Shown here piece after piece: positions 12,946 through 24,582 of a DNA stretch of 64,000 nucleotides. This DNA is from Aureobasidium sp. EXF-3400 (lineage: Eukaryota > Ascomycota > Dothideomycetes > Dothideales > Saccotheciaceae): the NCBI GenBank assembly GCA_024195585.1, contig SWBL01000179.1, forward strand, positions 1 through 64,000, written 5' to 3'. Each line of letters begins with the position of its first letter. The first letter of the stretch is position 1. The notes beneath the pieces were generated by a model. It worked only from the letters and a program-made list of their open reading frames with translations. It was not told the DNA's origin and searched no databases. A program made the position numbers and the translations under genes.

Positions 12946-14788
12946 TTACCCAGCATGCTCAACGATCTCGCTGACAAGCTTGCCATCCTTGATAAAGGTA
13001 CGGAATTGCTCGGGTAGGGGACACTCCTTGTAGTCGTCTTGTTCTGTCTGGGGAGGAAGGTTGACGTTGATGCTGGCACACTTCGAGGTGTAGATTTCAG
13101 TGTTCAAGCTCTCCTTTGAAAGGTAGATGGAAGCACCATCGACCTGGTCAAGCATGACGGTTGGAAGGGCGCCGAGGACCTGCAGAGCAAAGTTGGGGCA
13201 CTTGATGACGTCGACGGATGAGATGAGGTCGTCAATAACGAGATTGGTGCGTGGACTGTTGTCAATGCTGATAGCATTGGCCTTTCCGATCAGACGGATA
13301 GTGGCGTTCTTGCACTTTGTGATAAGGATGGACTGTGTGACCGAAACCTCGACTTCAATGGGAGCATCAGCATCTTCGAAGTTCTCGATGATCCATTTGT
13401 TGCCGTCGAGTTCCTTCTTGGGCTCTCTCTTTGGTGTGGGTTGGGCGATACCCTTGCCACGAATGCTGTCGGGCTTGGGCTTGAGCTCGGGACCTCTGCT
13501 ACGGCTACGGTTGATGCTGTCTTGGCTTCCTTTGCGGTCAACGACGGTAGAGCCAGCGCGCAGCGAAGGGTTCTTGTGCGTCATCTCGCTCTTGTCGACC
13601 TTTCTCAAGCCAGCTGTGACAGATTCGCCTCTGTTAAGCTGATCGAAAACAGCACCCATATCACCACCGCTTGGCTTGGCAGCCGGAGGCGGACCCGGAG
13701 GAGGGGGAGGGTTGTCGAAAGTAGGAAGCGGTGGTGGCGGGGGAGGCGGTGGAGGACCACCTGCAGCGCCAGGAGGAGCAGGAGCAGACTGTGAAGAAGC
13801 GGTAGAGTTTGATTTTGCGTCCTTGAGAGCCTTTGCGAGGTCCATGCCCTGAGCATTCCATGTGACACCAGCGGCATAGTGGGTGCGGATGTAAGATTGG
13901 AGGTTCTTCCAGATGGCATAGTAGGATTGAACGTAAGCGACGTGCTTAGGGTCCCTGTAACATGGTCAGTTGGTTGGAGCAGTCAGGTTGGGGAGATTGG
14001 CAACGGACTTCTCCTTGTATTCCTTGAGCACTCTGTTTCCGAACAGTTGGACACCGCCCAGGATCTCAGCAACATAGTCGGCGGGCTTACCCTCAAAGAC
14101 AACCCACTGTAGACCGCCCATACCCTCAGCGACCATGTTTAGGTGATCCTTGAAGGGCGAGGCGCGATTCGAGTCCTTGATCTCGGTAACGGTGCCCATC
14201 TCTTGTTGCAGGTCCTTGATGAGCTCGGAGAAGGCGGGCGAAGTCATGTCGGGCTTCTTGGCCTTGTTGGCGATAACGAGGTACTGACGCTGGGCAGCGA
14301 ATGCGCGCTCGACGGCGTATGCCTGGCAGGGGTCAGAATGGAGAGAGGTTGGTGGTTGTTGGACAGGGATGGTACCTGAGTCTCAATGTTCTTGTCCAGG
14401 CCCGAGGCAGATGTGACAAACTTGGCGACGTGGTCTTTGATCAGGTCGTCCATGTCCTGGATAGGCTTAGGGAGACTGTCGGGCTGAGGAGTGGGAGTAG
14501 GAGCGGCAGGGGTGGAGGACTGAGCAGCATGTTTGGCGACACCGGGGAGTTCGGGAGCGCTGGAAGAGGCAGGCAGATGAGTAGCACCAAAGTCGGCGAC
14601 AGTGTTTCTGGGCTGGTCAAAAGAGGGCGCTGAAGTAGCAATGTCCTCGAGGCGGGATGTGGCAGCTTCGAGTCTGAGGGCGCGTGTCAGTAAGAGGCGT
14701 GGCTGGCATGCGAAGCTTGATAGCAGACGGACCGCTTAATCAGGGTGGTGAGGTTGTGCATGCCGAGGTTACTCGTTGTCGTCGCCAT
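12946..14788 (-). CDS. SRV2: Adenylyl cyclase-associated protein (CAP/Srv2)
   Basis: Coding-order exons 14788-14733, 14673-14376, 14322-14009 and 13954-12946 give 558 residues. The protein recycles cofilin-actin and, in yeasts, binds adenylyl cyclase. Order of parts: N-terminal coiled-coil peptide (LIKRLEAATSRLED, residues about 16-29); Ser/Pro linker; helical-folded domain (about 95-250, with GGLQWVVFEG and NRVLKEYKEKDPKHVAYVQ); polyproline tract (about 287-312) that would bind profilin or SH3 domains; a short basic WH2-like region; and the C-terminal CARP beta-helix (about 395-545, KWIIENFED to PEQFRTF). Introns 1 and 3 both use the less common donor GTCCGT; the intron-3 donor is fixed by restoring the conserved EKDPK. 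It is divergent from the Mak32-like gene across 241 bp. Confidence 0.93.
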
Positions 14789-15029
14789 GATGGGTGGTGT
14801 GCTTGAGTTGACAAGATGTTAGTGCAAGTACGAAGTCGAGGTCGACGACTCGAATGCCATGGTTGGCGTTGGCCCTGGACCCCGGCCTGACACTCCGCCA
14901 AATGCACGAGCCAAACAATGAAACAACCAAGCCACTTCCGTCTTCCGAGCTCGACAACATCACCGCTCAACATCGACCTGCTCGACAAACACGTCCTGTC
15001 TCGACTCTCTACATCCTGCCGCACACAGT
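14789..15029. promoter_or_regulatory. Shared 241-bp region between CAP and the Mak32-like gene
   Basis: The two start codons point away from each other, so this short interval must contain both 5' UTRs and both promoters unless upstream exons exist. I see no clear TATA box or named factor site. Confidence 0.6.
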
Positions 15030-16197
15030 ATGGATCCTATAGATTTCTGTACTACTGGCATGTTCATCATTGGTCAGTCAATCACTTGCCCTGTGCACAT
15101 CTGTACCTGCCAATCTGGAAATGCTAAGTCGTCTCCCCACAGATGACATCTACCCTGCCCCATCTGCTAAGGACCAGACTCCTTTTTTGAACATCCCTGG
15201 TGGTGCTGGTACTTATAGTGCTCTGGGTGCGAGACTTCTCTCCCCGTCACCTGAATCCAACCGAGTCGGATGGGTAGTCGATGCTGGTCATGACTTTCCC
15301 TCGTTCCTGCGTGACATGATAGCTGCTTGGGATACTGCCGTGCTATTGAGATCGCGCGACGCTCCCACAACAAAGGGCTGGAATGGGTACGGCGCTAACG
15401 AACACCGCGGTATGCAAATCTCGACAGAACTCTGCCTCTGCTGAACTGATCTCTTGCAAGCTTTCAAATATTTGACTCCGAAACTCCGCATCACGGCAGA
15501 AGACTTGTCACCGCACCTGTTGACTGCAAAGTCGTTCCACCTTATTTGCGCCCCAGCCCGTTGTGTCGATTTAGTCCAGGGCATCAAGTCTCGTCGGGCA
15601 GCGCTCGGTCAGTCCCTCGACGAACCTCTCTTCATCTGGGAGCCCGTACCAGACCTCTGTGTTCCCGCCGAGATGGACAACACTATCAAGGCGCTCGAGC
15701 ACGTCCATGTCATTAGTCCTAACCACGCAGAATTGTCAGACTTGTTCTCGGTCGTTGGAACTACTGAGTCCGGTGATGTTGATCGTCAGGTCATTGAAGC
15801 TTGTAGCTCCAAGCTGCTTGCCAGCGTGTCTAGCGAGAGAGCATCCAAGATAGCGGTAGTCGTGCGGTCAGGCAAGGATGGATGCTATGTTAGTTCGGCG
15901 TCCAGCCAAGCATGGCTGCCAGCGTTCCACGCGCCCACTCTAGTCAAGGTTGTTGATCCCACAGGCGGCGGTAATGGCTTTCTTGGAGGGTTGGCGATCG
16001 GTCTCGTCAGAACAGGTGATGTGGTAGAGGCATGCAAGTGGGGCAATGTAGCAGCAAGCTTCATGATCGAACAAGTAGGGGTGCCGGTGCTGCAAGTGGA
16101 AGAGGGAGTAGAAAGATGGAACGGAGTGATAGTGAAAGAAAGAATGGAGGAGTACTGGTTGCGATGCAGGAATCAAACAGCAGTTGGACAGCAGTAG
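15030..16197 (+). CDS. Mak32-like PfkB-family carbohydrate kinase homologue
   Basis: Exons 15030-15072, 15143-15409 and 15461-16197 encode 348 residues; both introns are short and phase 1. The fold markers are GMFIIDDIYP at the N-terminus, the sugar-pocket GGAGTYSALGARL, NHAEL in the middle, and the PfkB signature 2 region DPTGGGNGFLGG near residues 309-320. In ordinary ribokinases and fructokinases that signature reads DPTGAGD with a catalytic Asp. Here the position is Asn, which I recall as typical of Mak32 relatives, so phosphotransfer may be weak or absent. Yeast Mak32 is needed for structural stability of L-A dsRNA virus particles. The cellular role in this fungus is unknown. Confidence 0.8.
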
Positions 16198-16284
16198 TGG
16201 TATTGTGTGGCTGGTCTCAAAAAGAAGAAAAAGTACAAAGATGCAGGCCCCCAAACTCCGATTTATTTCATATAGACAGCAGAT

Positions 16285-16747
16285 TTAGTTGTCGGTGGGT
16301 GTAAGAGAGCGCTCGTGCTCGCGGATCTGACGGCTCCAGCTGTGGAATTGTCGTCAGTATGAAGTCGACTGGTAAGGGTCGGACGGGAGGGCATGTACTA
16401 TCTGCTGGGGAAGAAACGGCCCTGCTCGGGCATCTTGTAGCGGTGTTCGCGCTCGGCGCTCAAGCTGAAGAAGACGCCAGCGACGAGGACGACCGAGAGA
16501 CCCATGACGGCAGTGTTGGCTTTCCAGTTCTTGGGTTGTGAGTACCAACCACCGGCGGGGGACCAGACGTGCTTGGGGTAGCTGAGAGAAGGTCAGAAGA
16601 CGGCCATGGACAGCAAGTGGTTGTCTGCGATGTGAGAGTTGATTGCGTATAGGCGAAGGAGGGGTCGTGTTGGCGGCTTGATGGCGGCGTATGGGCACAA
16701 TGGGCACTGCAGAGGATGGAAACGTACGGGATTTTGTCGCCGGCCAT
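16285..16747 (-). CDS. Small single-pass membrane protein, probably mitochondrial
   Basis: Coding-order exons 16747-16728, 16581-16399 and 16339-16285 encode 85 residues. Introns are 146 and 59 nt; phases agree (2 and 2). The protein starts MAGDKIPYPKHVWSPAGGWY, has one membrane helix at about residues 30-47 (TAVMGLSVVLVAGVFFSLSA), then a charged tail with EQGRFFPSRYWSRQIREHE. It is laid out like accessory one-helix subunits of respiratory complexes, and I recall closely similar small proteins across filamentous ascomycetes, possibly a complex I accessory subunit, but cannot name it. Its divergent neighbour is the mitoribosomal gene mL44, 205 bp away, which fits a mitochondrial role. Confidence 0.75.
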
Positions 16748-16952
16748 GGTTTCTGTGAGATTGGAGCTGTGTTGGTCGAGGATGGACTACTGGGCAGCTT
16801 GGTGGTCGCGTTGGTTCGGTTCGGCGACGAGGCAGCCAAGACTTGCGGAGCGCACGGACGCTTGCTGCATGGTTGGTTGGTGATGGCTGGCAAAAATCTT
16901 GCCCGTCGACGACGACGACGAGGTGCAATTGCTACACCTTGCAACACAACAC
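16748..16952. promoter_or_regulatory. Bidirectional 205-bp promoter region
   Basis: It separates the start codons of the small membrane protein (minus) and mL44 (plus). The interval is C/T- and GAC-repeat rich near 16905-16922. Two nuclear genes for probable mitochondrial proteins could be co-expressed from it. Confidence 0.6.
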
Positions 16953-18179
16953 ATGCGTCGCTCTCTGCTGTCGCCGCGGGCTCTCCGCCTGCTGTCGCCC
17001 GCCTTGCCCCTAGCTCCCTCTCGCCGCTGTTTCGCCCTGTCGACCCGCCGAGCACAAGATGCCCCCGTGACACGACTATCCGCAACACTGCCAGAAGCTG
17101 CCGTCGACCAGACCTCCGCCGACCTCCCTGTCGCCTCGGAAACTATCCGTGTATCGGTCAAGGCTTCTCGTAGAGACTCGCCCAAGCTCAGCGCTCTCCA
17201 TGCCCGTCTCTCGCTCCCACCGCGCTTCCCCAAAGAGACTCTAGGACGCTGTTTAGTACATCCCTCGGCCGACCGCAACCCTCTACACAACAATGCTTCT
17301 CTCGCCGTCATTGGCCAAGACCTGCTCGCCTACTACACTGCCGAGTGGCTGTTGTGCAACTACCCTCGCCTGCCCACTGCCGTCCTGTTCGCCGCCCAGT
17401 ATGCCTACTCAGGTCCCCGTACTCTCTCGGCCATGCGTGAGGAATGGGGTGTCGAGTCTGTCGCCGCCCCTGGTATAGAGGTTGATCCTGGTCTCTTGCA
17501 ATACCTCCGTCAAAAGCCTGGCAACGCCATGGCTGAAGGCGCCATGCTTCGTCTCAAGGACATGCCATCTGCCGAAACAAACTCCGCCTCTGCCCGTCCT
17601 AACTCACAGTGGAACTACCGTCGCGGCCTCTCTTCTCGCATTGTCTACGACAACCAGTTCGGCGACTTGCACGATAACCCGACCTCCTCTGCTTCTGCCT
17701 CATCGCAATTCCCAGATGGCGCCGTTACCACCGAGGAAGCTTCGGCCAGCTTCATCAACGCCGTCTTTGGTGCTCTGTATCTACACGCTGGCGCCCAAGC
17801 CACACAGGCCTTCCACAAGGCTCACATCCTCTCGCGTCACATTCCTCTGCACACTCTCTTCTCCTTCACCCACCCAACTCGCGACCTCTCTCGCTTGTGC
17901 GCGCGCGAGGGCTTTGAGCCGCCGGTTGCCCGTCTGCTTTCCGAGACTGGTCGTCACTCTCGTAGTCCCGTCTTCGTTGTCGGTGTCTACAGCGGCACCG
18001 ACAAGCTAGGAGAAGCCGCTGGCTCAAGTCTGGATGAGGCTCGTGTTCGTGCCACCGCTGCTGCTCTTCGTTCGTGGTACCTCTACTCCCCTCCTCGCGA
18101 GAACATTGTTCTGCCCAGCCAGTCCGCAACCACTCAATGGAAACCTCAAATGATTGACATTGGTGAAATTGTCACTTGA
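16953..18179 (+). CDS. MRPL3: Mitochondrial large-subunit ribosomal protein mL44 (Mrpl3)
   Basis: A single exon encodes 408 residues from ATG 16953; frame upstream of it has no ATG. The N-terminus is an arginine-rich mitochondrial presequence (MRRSLLSPRALRLLSP...). A degenerate RNase III-like domain follows: FPKETLGRCLVHPS, NASLAVIGQDLLAYYTAEWLL and the AAQYAYSGPRTL block at about residues 90-170, then a helical part with SFINAVFGALYLHAGAQA near 265-285 and a dsRBD-like end (FVVGVYSGTDKLGEAAGSSLDEARVRAT). mL44 relatives keep the RNase III fold without the full catalytic acidic set, and bind rRNA in the mitoribosome. The middle carries a Ser/Asn-rich insertion (about 205-260). Confidence 0.88.
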   Translation: MRRSLLSPRALRLLSPALPLAPSRRCFALSTRRAQDAPVTRLSATLPEAAVDQTSADLPVASETIRVSVKASRRDSPKLSALHARLSLPPRFPKETLGRCLVHPSADRNPLHNNASLAVIGQDLLAYYTAEWLLCNYPRLPTAVLFAAQYAYSGPRTLSAMREEWGVESVAAPGIEVDPGLLQYLRQKPGNAMAEGAMLRLKDMPSAETNSASARPNSQWNYRRGLSSRIVYDNQFGDLHDNPTSSASASSQFPDGAVTTEEASASFINAVFGALYLHAGAQATQAFHKAHILSRHIPLHTLFSFTHPTRDLSRLCAREGFEPPVARLLSETGRHSRSPVFVVGVYSGTDKLGEAAGSSLDEARVRATAAALRSWYLYSPPRENIVLPSQSATTQWKPQMIDIGEIVT

Positions 18180-19418
18180 GATCCTTTAACGACTTGTAAA
18201 TTCTTGTACTATCAGTTATACCTGCCTCCACAGGCCAAGAGGCTGCTGGACTATACCGCTCCGATCCGGACAGCCCTGTAACCAGCCTCTATGCATTCAA
18301 GCATTGTACCCGTGGTGCCATAAAAGAGTTGGGGACAATTTTGACTCCCCTTGTTGTATTCTCTGCATACGGATAGGCGTCAAGGGATGGTGGGCTGTCG
18401 ATTTATCAGGAGTATCTATGAATCTCCCTCCAAGATCCGAGGGGGTTCAGTGTGTAAATATACGTTTTCTTCGCAGACTCATTCATCTAATGTCCCATGT
18501 GATACTTCGACCTTTTATGAGTGATCAAAACGGGATCCAAGCGGTTCGGCATCTTCGAAAATGGTTTCACGACAGGTTCATCAATTCCGCAGCTGTGAGG
18601 ACCACTCAATTAAACAAGTCTTTACCGAAAGCCAAAGAACGCCACCATGCGTCTGTGAGTCAATATCCTACAATATTGAAGGTCGGCGATGTTGCTTTAC
18701 TGGATAACGCCGAAGCTTGCTCTATAAACTTTGATGCTTGAAGAGCATTGATGAATCGATTCAATCAACAACCTTGTTCGTCCAGACCAACTCACCATTT
18801 GTTTGTGTGGTCCATGTTGTAAATCATCTTGTCGCATGTTGTATGTCGTTGCTTCCAACCAGCTCGTTTAGCCTGGACTCAACAGCAGGAGTTCGTGTAG
18901 GTGACTCAGCAAAGTCACCTTCTGTGGGGTATGTCCCCAGCGGTGACCTTTTTGGTTCTCTTAATCCTCCCTATTTCGGCCAGCGAAGGTCGGATGTCAG
19001 CCTATAGGGCTGATGGTCGCGTTTTTTCCAGGCACGAGGAGTTTGGAAATGTCAATTCAAAGGCGTGTAGGATGAATGGCTTGTTCAAACGTCGCCGACA
19101 GGGCGTGAATAGTCAATTGAGTGAGTACATCAGAGTCATCGCAGTTTCTTATGTGTTGTGGCCGAGTAGCATAAATACTTCGAGGTATGTTCGTGTCGCT
19201 GCCTGACATGTTCAAGTCAATCTATTCTTGTACCATCTGGTTGTACCTTCAGGAACACTGTTGCCTACATTCAGACCATACCTACCTCTTTGCTCCACAA
19301 GACATTGCAATATTTCTCCAAACCAAATTGAACAGGCTTCACCACTTCATCATCCTACATCGGCAAGAGGACCAAAGATATATATCAAAAGCATAACACA
19401 TCCATCACCTTCACAAAG
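18180..19418. other. Intergenic region, no supported gene
   Basis: A 1.24 kb gap. One open frame runs 18304-18741, but it lacks an ATG with good context, membrane or domain signature, and no splice model extends it. I see no RNA gene. Confidence 0.55.
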
Positions 19419-19697
19419 ATGCCATCCAACCCCTTCTCCCGCCTCACGAGCAACTCCAGCTCTTCAGACACAGCCTCGATCAACACAACCTCATCCACAT
19501 CATCCTGGACCAAGCTACTACAAAAGAGCAATCCCGTCTCGACATACTCCACCATCAGCAGTAGCAGCACATCGACTTCAGAACCAACAAGCAATCCAAA
19601 GACCAAAGATACCCTGTCGCCAGGGGAGAAGCAAAAGATCAAGCAACAAGACCGCATGAGCATGCAAGTGTTGGCTACACATGCTGCTCTGAGGTAG
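19419..19697 (+). CDS. Small Ser/Thr-rich protein, hypothetical
   Basis: An intact 92-residue frame starts at ATG 19419 (AAAG before ATG, a good fungal context) and ends TAG. About half of the first 65 residues are Ser or Thr (for example DTASINTTSSTSS); the tail is basic and helical (EKQKIKQQDRMSMQVLATHAAL). There is no signal peptide or membrane segment. I do not recognise a family. It could be a real small cytosolic or nuclear protein, or a chance frame. An opposite-strand frame of similar length covers it. Start context and composition favour the plus strand. Confidence 0.4.
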   Translation: MPSNPFSRLTSNSSSSDTASINTTSSTSSWTKLLQKSNPVSTYSTISSSSTSTSEPTSNPKTKDTLSPGEKQKIKQQDRMSMQVLATHAALR

Positions 19698-20329
19698 CTG
19701 ATGTGCCTCTCTCTTGCCATCGCTTGCTCTGAGCTTTAAATATGCAAAGGACATGTCTCTGTTCACTGCTGGACGTGCTAGGATGAAGGTCAGGATATGA
19801 TTTATACATGAAGGTGCTGTGGCAATTTTTCAGGAGAATGGAGTTTGGGATTGATCAAGGTCGAAGGAAGATATGACTGCGTAATGATAGTGCTTTTACT
19901 GTTTTTCTTCTCTCAATTGAGACAATTTCAGACCTACCTCATCTTCCATTCTGACCGTACCGTGCTTGACCTCGAACCAAAGATCGTTGTCAAACACTAA
20001 GCATCAGAAGACCAGACAGGAAAGAGCACATCCGAGCTAGCCATATCCAGCTAAAGAGAATGGCTCGCTCCTTCCTTCTCGGTTGCAATCATCGAGAAGT
20101 GCGAGAATAGCAGTATGTGGTGAAAGAAGAAAAAGGTTCTTAAAAAGGTTCTTTGCAATTCGCTCAAGTAAAACATTAAAACCAAACGACTCCTCAAGCG
20201 CCACCTCTTCCCTTTCCCGCTTTTGTGATATCATGCTGTGTCGTTTCCTTATGCCCAGAATCATAAGATTGAAAGAAGAAAAGGAGAAAATGAAAAGTGG
20301 TGGCCTACTACATCGACGCTTGTCGCGGA
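19698..20329. other. Convergent intergenic region
   Basis: A 632-bp gap between the small Ser-rich frame and the end of STU1. It presumably holds 3' UTRs. No coding or RNA feature is visible. Confidence 0.55.
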
Positions 20330-23300
20330 TCAATTGCTCCTCTCTCTGCGGGCAATGAAGTAGACGATCAAGTTGCGCGCGCTTTCCTGGAGACCGTTCT
20401 TTTCCAACATACTCCAGAATTCACTCTTTGAATCGCCTTGAGTTTCGCTGTCCGATGATGGCCAGCTCACATGCAATTGTGTCGCCAGCTCGACAGATGA
20501 CTTGCGCACCTCTGCATCCTTGGAGCGCAGGGCGACGACAGCAAGACGACCAGCGCGTTCGCCCAAGTCTCTCGACAACGGAGAGGTAGTGACTGTAGTG
20601 GATGCAATCAGAGCAGCCAAGTTGCGGAGCGCGAGTGCCATTGCCTTGTTCTTACGCGCCATGCTCTCATCACCATGTCTAGCCTGAATTGCTGCAACGG
20701 CGCCATCGAGCTCTTGCTCCTGCGTATTGTAATCTGCTTCCGAGACACGGAGCTCAAGCCACTCGACTATAGCCTTCTCGCCCTCATCAGGGTGGACCCT
20801 GGCTACAACGTCGCTAGCTAGTGCTTCGAGATCCTTGACTAACAGTCCTGAACCTTCGACATTCTTGCGTGCGTCGAGCGCTCCAGTAAGAGCACGAGGG
20901 TACCACCGTCCCGAAGCGATCCACTTCCTATAAGGCGGTTGCTGCGCATTGAGCACTGTTCTCATCACGCTGGTAGCCTGTCTTCGGAGCTCTTGCGAAT
21001 GTCGCACAGCAGGGTTCGCTGCAACATCTGAAGATTCGACAATGTAATCGAGGAGGACACTGCACAAGTCATCGAAACGTCTGCCCTCACCCACTGAGCC
21101 AAAGATCTCGCCAGATTCGGATGATTTTATCAACTCAAGCACCTTCCTGAAGCCATGTGCATCAAGAGTACGACCTCGGATGCGTTCGATACCCGACATG
21201 AGCAGCTTCCTAGAGCGCAAAGTCTCGGACTTGGTTTGCGGGCTCTGTGGTGGTGAGTCTTCTGTTCTGGGCATCTCCTCACGGTTGGAGCTTTCGGCGG
21301 TCGCAACTTGGCTGAATTCGTTGACAGGAACTTCACCCAACACACTGCGAGCATCTTGTGACTGTTGCGCCTTTTGAGCCTCCGACGCTTCTATGCCCTC
21401 CATGAACGGATCTTCATGAATTTGGAAGGCGGCTTCTTCAGCCTGGGGTGAAGCAGACTCGATCTGAGCAGCTGGCGCTAAGGTAGGTAAAGGAGATGCT
21501 GCACCACCGGCGGGTTTTGCAGGACTGACTTCACGCTGAGGGCTGGGCTGGTGGCTAATTGTGACTGGCGAGTCATTCCTATCCGATGCGCGTCGTGTGT
21601 GTTGTGGCTCTGATGGTTGGGCATCCGTCGTAGGATCGACAGTCGACAGATGCGAAGCACGACGCTCGAAGACAGGCACATGTGATCTGTGTACAGTTGG
21701 CAACTCCATACTAAAGGTATCGTCTGCAACCACAGGGATCACGCTGTCTACAGATGCCGAGCCATTCAATGTTGGCCTGCGCAACGTCGACTGTGGAGAG
21801 GTAGGGAGATGGCTCCTGGTTGAATTTGGGGAGATTGGGAGATGGCTCTTGTATGAAGTCGGTACAAAGGAAGCGAATTCGTCTTCTTTTGACACGGCCG
21901 GCTCTTCCGTCTTGCTATCTCTACTCGAGGGTCGAGTCCTGTTCGCAGCAGATCTTGGTGACAGGTAAGACTGACGGAATGGACTCAACGCTGGACTACC
22001 CCTATCAGTGCGGGTTTTGCTTGCAGATGTGCCGACGGAGGTGGATGCAATTTCCTGTCGGGGACTGGTGACAGGACTCTTGGTAGAAGGTGTCTCTGGC
22101 CGAGCAAGTCTGCGGCTTGCATAAGGGTCTGCTGTGGCTGGACGAGCGATCTCAGGGCGTCTGACAGGCCGCCTTGCAGCCCCAGACATCAAAGCGTTGG
22201 GTCTTGCACTGGTTGAAGTGGAAGACGACGTTGAGGCGGCTGAGGGAACTCGAGCAGAAGCAGGTTGTCCAGCGGACGGTTGGCGGGCAGAAAGGTTGTT
22301 CGATGATTTCGACCTCACAGAGGCAGGCGAGACAGTGGCCATCGCAGAGTTTGGACGACTCTCGGCCTGAGCCTTCTTGCGCGCTGCCATGATGGCATCT
22401 CTGACAGAAGATTTTGACGCTGCACCTGCTCTGCTCGCGGTAGAGGTGCGAAGAGTAGAAGCACTAGAAGTAGACGCGTTTGGGTTGAGAGAGTGTTTCT
22501 CGAGGGCAATCCTTGCCTTTGGATCGAGAGTGTTCATTATAAGCTCGGCTCTGTTAGGCCAAACCTTGGCTAGGGCCCAGTAAGTAGCTCTCATGGCCTC
22601 CTTGACCTTGGGCTGTGAATCGTTGAGACCATGTTTCACGCACTTCTCGGCAAGCTCGAGGCCTCCAGTGCTCTCGAAATGAGATTTTGCACCAGCCTGT
22701 CTGCTGAGGATCGTACGAAGCCAGCCCGAGGCAAAAGTTCTCGGTTGAACATTCTTGTCCTGACAAGCAATCCAGACATGTTGCATAGTACGGATGTTGT
22801 ACGAAACGTATTGATAGATGGTGTCAACTGTCTGGTTGCCATTTTGAGCAGCAATATGCTTGGTAGCTGCACACATCTTTACGAATGTCTGCAGGTAGAT
22901 CTCGACCATTGCATCGAGCGCTGGACCCAGGGTTCTGGCCAACTCTTGGACCAGGCAACATCCGTTGGTAGAAGTTGTTGTTCTCAAGGAACTAGCGACT
23001 TTGATGATACCGGCTTGCATATGCTTCATTGAGGACATGAAGAGAGTATGGTAGTCGGTGGGTGCGTTTCCCTTCAAGAGCCGCCTCATCTTGGTAACGC
23101 TCTTGTCGCGGTTTCCCCAATTCTCTTCACTCTCCCTACCTTCGAAATGGGGGAGCATATCACTGAAAGTATCCTCGAGCTCTCTCTGCGAATGAACGAA
23201 GATGGGGTCCATTGGAACTTCCTCAGGTGGGGGCGGGCGAGCAGCCTCGCTGTTGATGCTCTCGGCGAGATGAGGATCGAGGGCGGGGAGGGAACGAGTG

Positions 23301-24072
23301 GACTGCGACATGTCTATTGCGGGCGCCGATGCTTTGTCTGAATCGATCTGTGTCAGAATCTGAGATGCGATGCCTGTGCGAACACCATGCAGGTTCAATT
23401 GTTTCTTGAGATCGGCCTTTGCACGGTCTGGCGCATTTCTACAAGACGAGTGTCAGTAAAGCGAGCGTGTTGCGACCCAGAAGCGACATACCGGAAAAGA
23501 TCAACCAGAGCACTCTTTGCCGAATCGCGAACTGCGCCGTCATGATCCTCCAGGTTTGCGACCATAGAAGGTACGAAACTCTTGAAAGGCAAGGCTTCGT
23601 CACGGTTCATGCGCACAACCCAGTGCATGGCTGTATCCTTTGCTCGCACGTTTGCGCCGGGGATGACTTCGTCACGGATGATGTGCTCGACGTCCTGGGC
23701 GCAGAAGTGCCAGGCGTCGGCGAAAGCCTGTGATGCAGCATTGCGGTGGTTCTCGCGAAGGTCGCCTAATCTTTCTTGTAGGGCGGGAAAGAGTTTGGGG
23801 GCGTGTTGGACAATGGCAGAGCCATCAGGGTCCTGGATCTTCAGGCGCTTAAGAAGATGACCCAGCGTTGTGAATGCAGCAGTGGCGAGTGTGCTCGAGG
23901 CTTGTTGAGTCAAGGCGACTCGGAGGCACTCAAAGATAATGGGCTGTGCGCTGTCGGGCACTCGGTGGTGCTTGATGTCAGACTTGAGATTGTTCAGCTG
24001 GGTGAGCTTCGCGTCCGAGGCGGCAGATGAGCGTTTGAGCGTCGTCAACAGAGTCTGGGCCTGCTGGTCCAT
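20330..24072 (-). CDS. STU1: CLASP-family microtubule plus-end protein Stu1
   Basis: Exons 24072-23492 and 23438-20330 (53-nt intron, GTATGT...TTGTAG) encode 1229 residues. CLASPs stabilise spindle and kinetochore microtubules. I start at ATG 24072 because MDQQAQTLLTTLKRS... KLTQLNNLKSDIKH matches the family start; an in-frame ATG 63 codons upstream is not conserved. First TOG/HEAT array about residues 1-195 (LRVALTQQ, NHRNAASQAFADAW); then a short linker with RSLPALDP; a second CLASP TOG domain at about 270-500 (WGNRDKSVTKMRRLLKGNAP, RTLGPALDAMVEIYLQ); a long Ser/Pro/Arg-rich basic region with SxIP-like microtubule-binding character (about 515-900); and a C-terminal helical domain (about 940-1229). 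Confidence 0.93.
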
Positions 24073-24582
24073 GGCGGAGCAAGACCGAAGTCGCGAGAGG
24101 GTCGAATGTCGAGAGTCGAGGTCAGTTGGCGCAATAGGAATGAGGAAACAAGTCGAAAGTCTCTGGCCAAAGATGAGCGCTTGACGGGCTCGGGCGTCGC
24201 TGTTGTTGTCTCCCCGCTTCGATAAACAACGCACGCCGACAAGCTGAACCTTGTCTTGTGCATTCACCCTCTGCTTTAGCCGCCCTGCGCCTACTCGGCT
24301 AGCCTCTCAATCCTTACATAAACTTGCCTGACATGTCCTTCTATCTGGAATTCGTTTGTTGCTCTACAATCAGACCCATCTGCTGCTTAACGAAACCAAC
24401 ACCATCCCAGAAAATAATGTTAAATCTGACGCAACTTTCGGAGCGGCTTGTGACCTTATCGGCCTTATCGTCTCAGCCAAGCTTTTTACTCTCGCTCTGA
24501 ACACATGCTTGCACACGGACTTGCAAGTACATTCAAACGAATAGTCTACCTATATACAAATAACAGTGACAGTCGCTATGGC
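24073..24582. other. Intergenic region upstream of STU1
   Basis: A 510-bp gap. It contains the STU1 5' region and the 3' flank of the SDR gene that ends at 24583. The STU1 frame stays open upstream to 24267; see the STU1 entry for why the start was placed at 24072. Confidence 0.55.

Noticed and set aside
18304..18741. 145-residue open frame
   Set aside because: No ATG in good context, no domain, no splice extension; kept as intergenic.
24073..24267. STU1 start at an ATG 63 codons upstream
   Set aside because: The extension lacks family similarity; MDQQAQTLLTTLK matches the conserved start.
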